Source: Acinetobacter sp. NIPH 2699
GTDB taxonomy: Bacteria; Pseudomonadota; Gammaproteobacteria; Pseudomonadales; Moraxellaceae
Assembly: GCF_022549355.1 (NCBI RefSeq)
Contig: NZ_JAKZGL010000008.1
Location: 1-64,000 of the forward strand
Length of the DNA stretch: 64,000 nucleotides
Reading direction: 5' to 3'
Every line of letters begins with the position of its first letter. Position 1 is the stretch's first letter. Both the position numbers and the translations under genes were made by a program. A model generated the notes under the pieces. It was not told where the DNA came from, did no database searches, and worked only from the letters and a program-made list of their open reading frames with translations. Positions 61,973 through 64,000 of this stretch are shown piece by piece.

Positions 61973-62764
61973 GTGAAAAAATTACTAATCGCGTCATTTG
62001 TTATGATTTCAGGGTATAGCTTTGCACATGAGCCTTATGTTGCACCTGTTGCATATCAAACTACAAATACACAAGTCGCAATTGTCGCAGGTTATGCTGA
62101 AGAAGCATTGAACAGTGAATATGCTTTAAAAGATGCAAAATTCGAAATCACTGCTCCAAATCAAAGTAAGACAACCGTTGAACCTGATTCTAAACTTGGT
62201 TCTACAACGGTATTTGATTTGAAATTACCTGAGTCGGGTACTTATAGTGTGCAAACTAAAGCAAGCTATCCATTAAAATATGTACAAGATCAAAAAGAAT
62301 GGAAATTATTTTTTGATCTAGCGGAAGATAAAGCACCAGCAAAGTCAGAACGTGACTATGTCATTTCTGCTGATTTAAAAGGGAAGAAAATTGCGCCAGT
62401 GGAAGTGACACGTGAATGGGCATTATTCACTTACATCACAAAAGAGAAAAGTTCGCCTGTACAATCAACTTCTGCACCGATTCAGGTGGAATTCTTAACA
62501 CATCCAAATGAATTAAAAGCCAATCAAGCTGCTAAAGTTAAAGTTTCTAAAGCCAATCAGCCTTTATCAAATGCTGAGGTGGTTGTCCGTGCCAAAGGTG
62601 CAACTGAAGAACAGGCTAAAACTTTAAAAGCCAATACTGATGGAACAGTGGATCTCGTTTTCCCAAGTACAGGTGAATATCTTGTAGAAGTGAGTGAAGT
62701 CGTTGACGCTAAGAAAAAACCAACGAATCAATTTTATAGCATCATTAGTTTGTCGGTAAACTAA
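61973..62764 (+). CDS. Exported DUF4198 domain protein
   Basis: A 263-residue exported protein with a signal peptide ending GYSFAHEP (about residue 18). The mature part is beta-rich with two Ig-like or transthyretin-like halves. The second (about 165-263) has VEFLTHPNELKANQAAKVKV and then LSNAEVVVRAKGATEEQ and STGEYLVEVSE. This matches the DUF4198 family, periplasmic proteins often encoded beside metal-uptake or TonB systems. The function is unproven. The start is GTG with AGGAA seven bases upstream. Fur-like control is suggested by its promoter, and a terminator follows. Confidence 0.83.
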   Translation: MKKLLIASFVMISGYSFAHEPYVAPVAYQTTNTQVAIVAGYAEEALNSEYALKDAKFEITAPNQSKTTVEPDSKLGSTTVFDLKLPESGTYSVQTKASYPLKYVQDQKEWKLFFDLAEDKAPAKSERDYVISADLKGKKIAPVEVTREWALFTYITKEKSSPVQSTSAPIQVEFLTHPNELKANQAAKVKVSKANQPLSNAEVVVRAKGATEEQAKTLKANTDGTVDLVFPSTGEYLVEVSEVVDAKKKPTNQFYSIISLSVN

Positions 62765-62771
62765 GAAGCAT

Positions 62772-62803
62772 AAAGGCTAATCCTTAGAATGGATTAGCCT
62801 TTT
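62772..62803 (+). terminator. Intrinsic terminator after the DUF4198 gene
   Basis: Perfect 12-bp stem AAAGGCTAATCC/GGATTAGCCTTT with a 7-base loop, followed by a T-rich stretch, 7 bases after the stop codon. Confidence 0.9.
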
Positions 62804-62847
62804 ATTTTCGATCAATTTTTTGCTTCTAATTCTATCTATTAGCCCGA

Positions 62848-63513
62848 TTAATTTTGTTCATTATCCATCGCATTACTATAAAACTTTACACCAAGCTTAA
62901 TTCGATCACGTCCATTGCCCATACGCCAGCGATTGGTATCTCTTAATGAATAGACACAGCCACAATATTCTTGCTGATAAAATTCTTCACGTTTACTGAC
63001 TTCCAGCATCCGTACAGCACCACCGTTTTTACGCCAGTTATAGTCCCAATATTGCATTTCTGGATAATGAGATGCAGCTCGAATACCACAGTCATTGATT
63101 TGCTGCATATTCTTCCAACGCGAAATACCTAAAGCACTACTAATTAAGCTAAAGCCGTGTTCATGAGCATAGAGTGCAGTTCTTTCAAAACGCATATCAA
63201 AACACATGGTACAGCGAATACCTTTCTCTGGTTCATTCTCCATACCTTTGGCACGTTCAAACCAATTGTCGGTATCATAATCACAGTCAATGAAAGGGAT
63301 ATTATGTTTCTCCGCGAAACGAATATTTTCTTCTTTACGAATCAGATATTCCTTAACGGGATGGATGTTTGGATTATAAAAAAAGATCGAAAAATTGATA
63401 CCTGACTCTATTAAGGTTTCCATGACTTCACCTGAGCAGGGCGCACAACATGAATGTAGTAATAATTTATCGTGACCTTCAGGTAGTGTGAGTTTTTTGC
63501 GTTCAAGGGTCAT
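62848..63513 (-). CDS. queH: Epoxyqueuosine reductase QueH
   Basis: A 221-residue QueH (DUF208) enzyme that reduces epoxyqueuosine to queuosine in tRNA, the non-homologous alternative to QueG. The Cys ligands for the iron-sulfur cluster and the mononuclear iron are visible: [13 protein letters not shown] near the N-terminus, [16 protein letters not shown] in the middle and [18 protein letters not shown] near the C-terminus. I start at the ATG at 63513 (MTLERKKL), three codons after another possible ATG; neither has a clear ribosome-binding site. With queF elsewhere in the window, the organism makes queuosine. Confidence 0.92.
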   Translation of the reverse strand: MTLERKKLTLPEGHDKLLLHSCCAPCSGEVMETLIESGINFSIFFYNPNIHPVKEYLIRKEENIRFAEKHNIPFIDCDYDTDNWFERAKGMENEPEKGIRCTMCFDMRFERTALYAHEHGFSLISSALGISRWKNMQQINDCGIRAASHYPEMQYWDYNWRKNGGAVRMLEVSKREEFYQQEYCGCVYSLRDTNRWRMGNGRDRIKLGVKFYSNAMDNEQN

Positions 63514-63867
63514 GGCAAACAAAATAAATAAGTGAATAGTCGAATATTGTAAAAGTTTTATGATGATATTAAGTTTGAATTAGATGAAATATTCTCAGGT
63601 TAAACTGAATTTTTCTAATAAGAAATGCCTCGACATGAAGGGAATCAAGAATATGCATTTGAATCGACATAATATACGCTCAACTTGTAAGATTAATAAC
63701 TTTCATTTGATGCAGCAATAATCAAATAAAATTCAAGTTGAGGTAGGCTAATGAATTTTATGCTAAGATGAATTAAATTCATTAAACTACTTATGTTCTT
63801 TTGTGATTTTACAGCATCGTTGTAAGTCTTGCATTTGGGCAAAGCATTGCTTTTCTGGTCGTCACAC
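63514..63867. promoter_or_regulatory. Divergent queH/metR region with nested inverted repeats
   Basis: About 350 A/T-rich bases without a gene. CTCAACTTG (63679-63687) is the reverse complement of CAAGTTGAG (63734-63742), and between them ATTTGAT (63705-63711) pairs with ATCAAAT (63721-63727). An extended -10 TGCTAAGAT lies at 63761-63769, placing a metR promoter next to the structure. Confidence 0.45.
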
Positions 63868-64000
63868 ATGTTAGAACTTCGTCATTTAAAAACGCTGATT
63901 GCTTTAAGAGAGCATGGTTCATTGGTTGCTGCTGCTGCTGACCTTTGTCTTACCCCTTCAGCAATTTCCCATCAGCTCAAAGAGCTTGATCATTGGTATG
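63868..64000 (+). CDS. metR: LysR-family regulator MetR, N-terminal fragment
   Basis: The first 44 codons are present; the gene runs off the right end. The peptide begins [20 protein letters not shown] and continues [20 protein letters not shown], a LysR helix-turn-helix very like E. coli MetR ([20 protein letters not shown]). MetR activates methionine synthesis genes such as metE and metH with homocysteine as coactivator. The assignment as MetR rather than another LysR regulator is based on this N-terminal likeness. Confidence 0.82.
   Translation, partial: MLELRHLKTLIALREHGSLVAAAADLCLTPSAISHQLKELDHWY

Overview
The window is a chromosomal segment of an Acinetobacter-like gammaproteobacterium. 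This is inferred from the low G+C, A/T-rich intergenic DNA, the alkane hydroxylase with its divergent AraC regulator, the TamA/TamB pair, the lipase with its foldase, and many small proteins of a type I associate with Acinetobacter. I cannot fix the species. Nearly all of it is ordinary housekeeping and lipid-metabolism DNA. I see no transposase, prophage or integrase. The only clearly accessory stretch is about 39.9-42.4 kb.

Layout. 1-4.6 kb: the first codons of ahpF (minus), a DUF1653 gene, an O-methyltransferase, the divergent alkR/alkM pair with a 21-bp direct-repeat operator, a KTSC gene and ahpC. 4.9-15.1 kb: a membrane fatty-acid hydroxylase, hrpA, a long FabH-like ketoacyl synthase, a vapBC toxin-antitoxin pair, lipA (lipoyl synthase), sthA and a DUF3465 protein. 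15.2-22.2 kb (minus): a DUF962 protein, the cell-wall genes rlpA, mltB and rodA, then the overlapping ABC transporter/queF cluster. 22.5 kb: tRNA-Arg(CCG). 22.6-30.7 kb: an exonuclease, a secretory lipase, glyA, a glycine-zipper protein, a YiaA/B protein and prfA-prmC. 30.7-37.5 kb: small regulator/enzyme pairs (hydrolase/TetR, PaiB, AraC/SDR, an exported superoxide dismutase behind a Fur box, a flavin reductase, another AraC).

37.8-42.4 kb: lipase and lipase foldase, then a PAAR-domain gene overlapping a lipoprotein gene (a plausible type VI effector and immunity pair), then a seven-repeat type I-F CRISPR array on the minus strand with no cas genes in the window. CRISPR-repeat-like fragments lie on both sides of the PAAR pair, suggesting the array once extended further or that the pair was inserted at its old end.

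42.4-64 kb: moeB/thiF-like, an ABC1 kinase, folB-folK, a DUF2799 lipoprotein, an LplT-like MFS gene with coq7, tamA-tamB, a small lipoprotein, acnB behind a terminator-like leader hairpin, an orphan hypothetical gene, a LysE exporter, an MFS exporter, a DUF4198 protein behind a Fur-like box, queH and the start of metR.

Themes: fatty-acid and alkane metabolism (alkM, the hydroxylase, the FabH-like enzyme, lipases, SDR), peroxide/superoxide defence (ahpC, ahpF, SOD), queuosine synthesis (queF, queH) and outer-membrane assembly (tamAB). Gene identities rest on motif and length recognition alone; no database search was possible.
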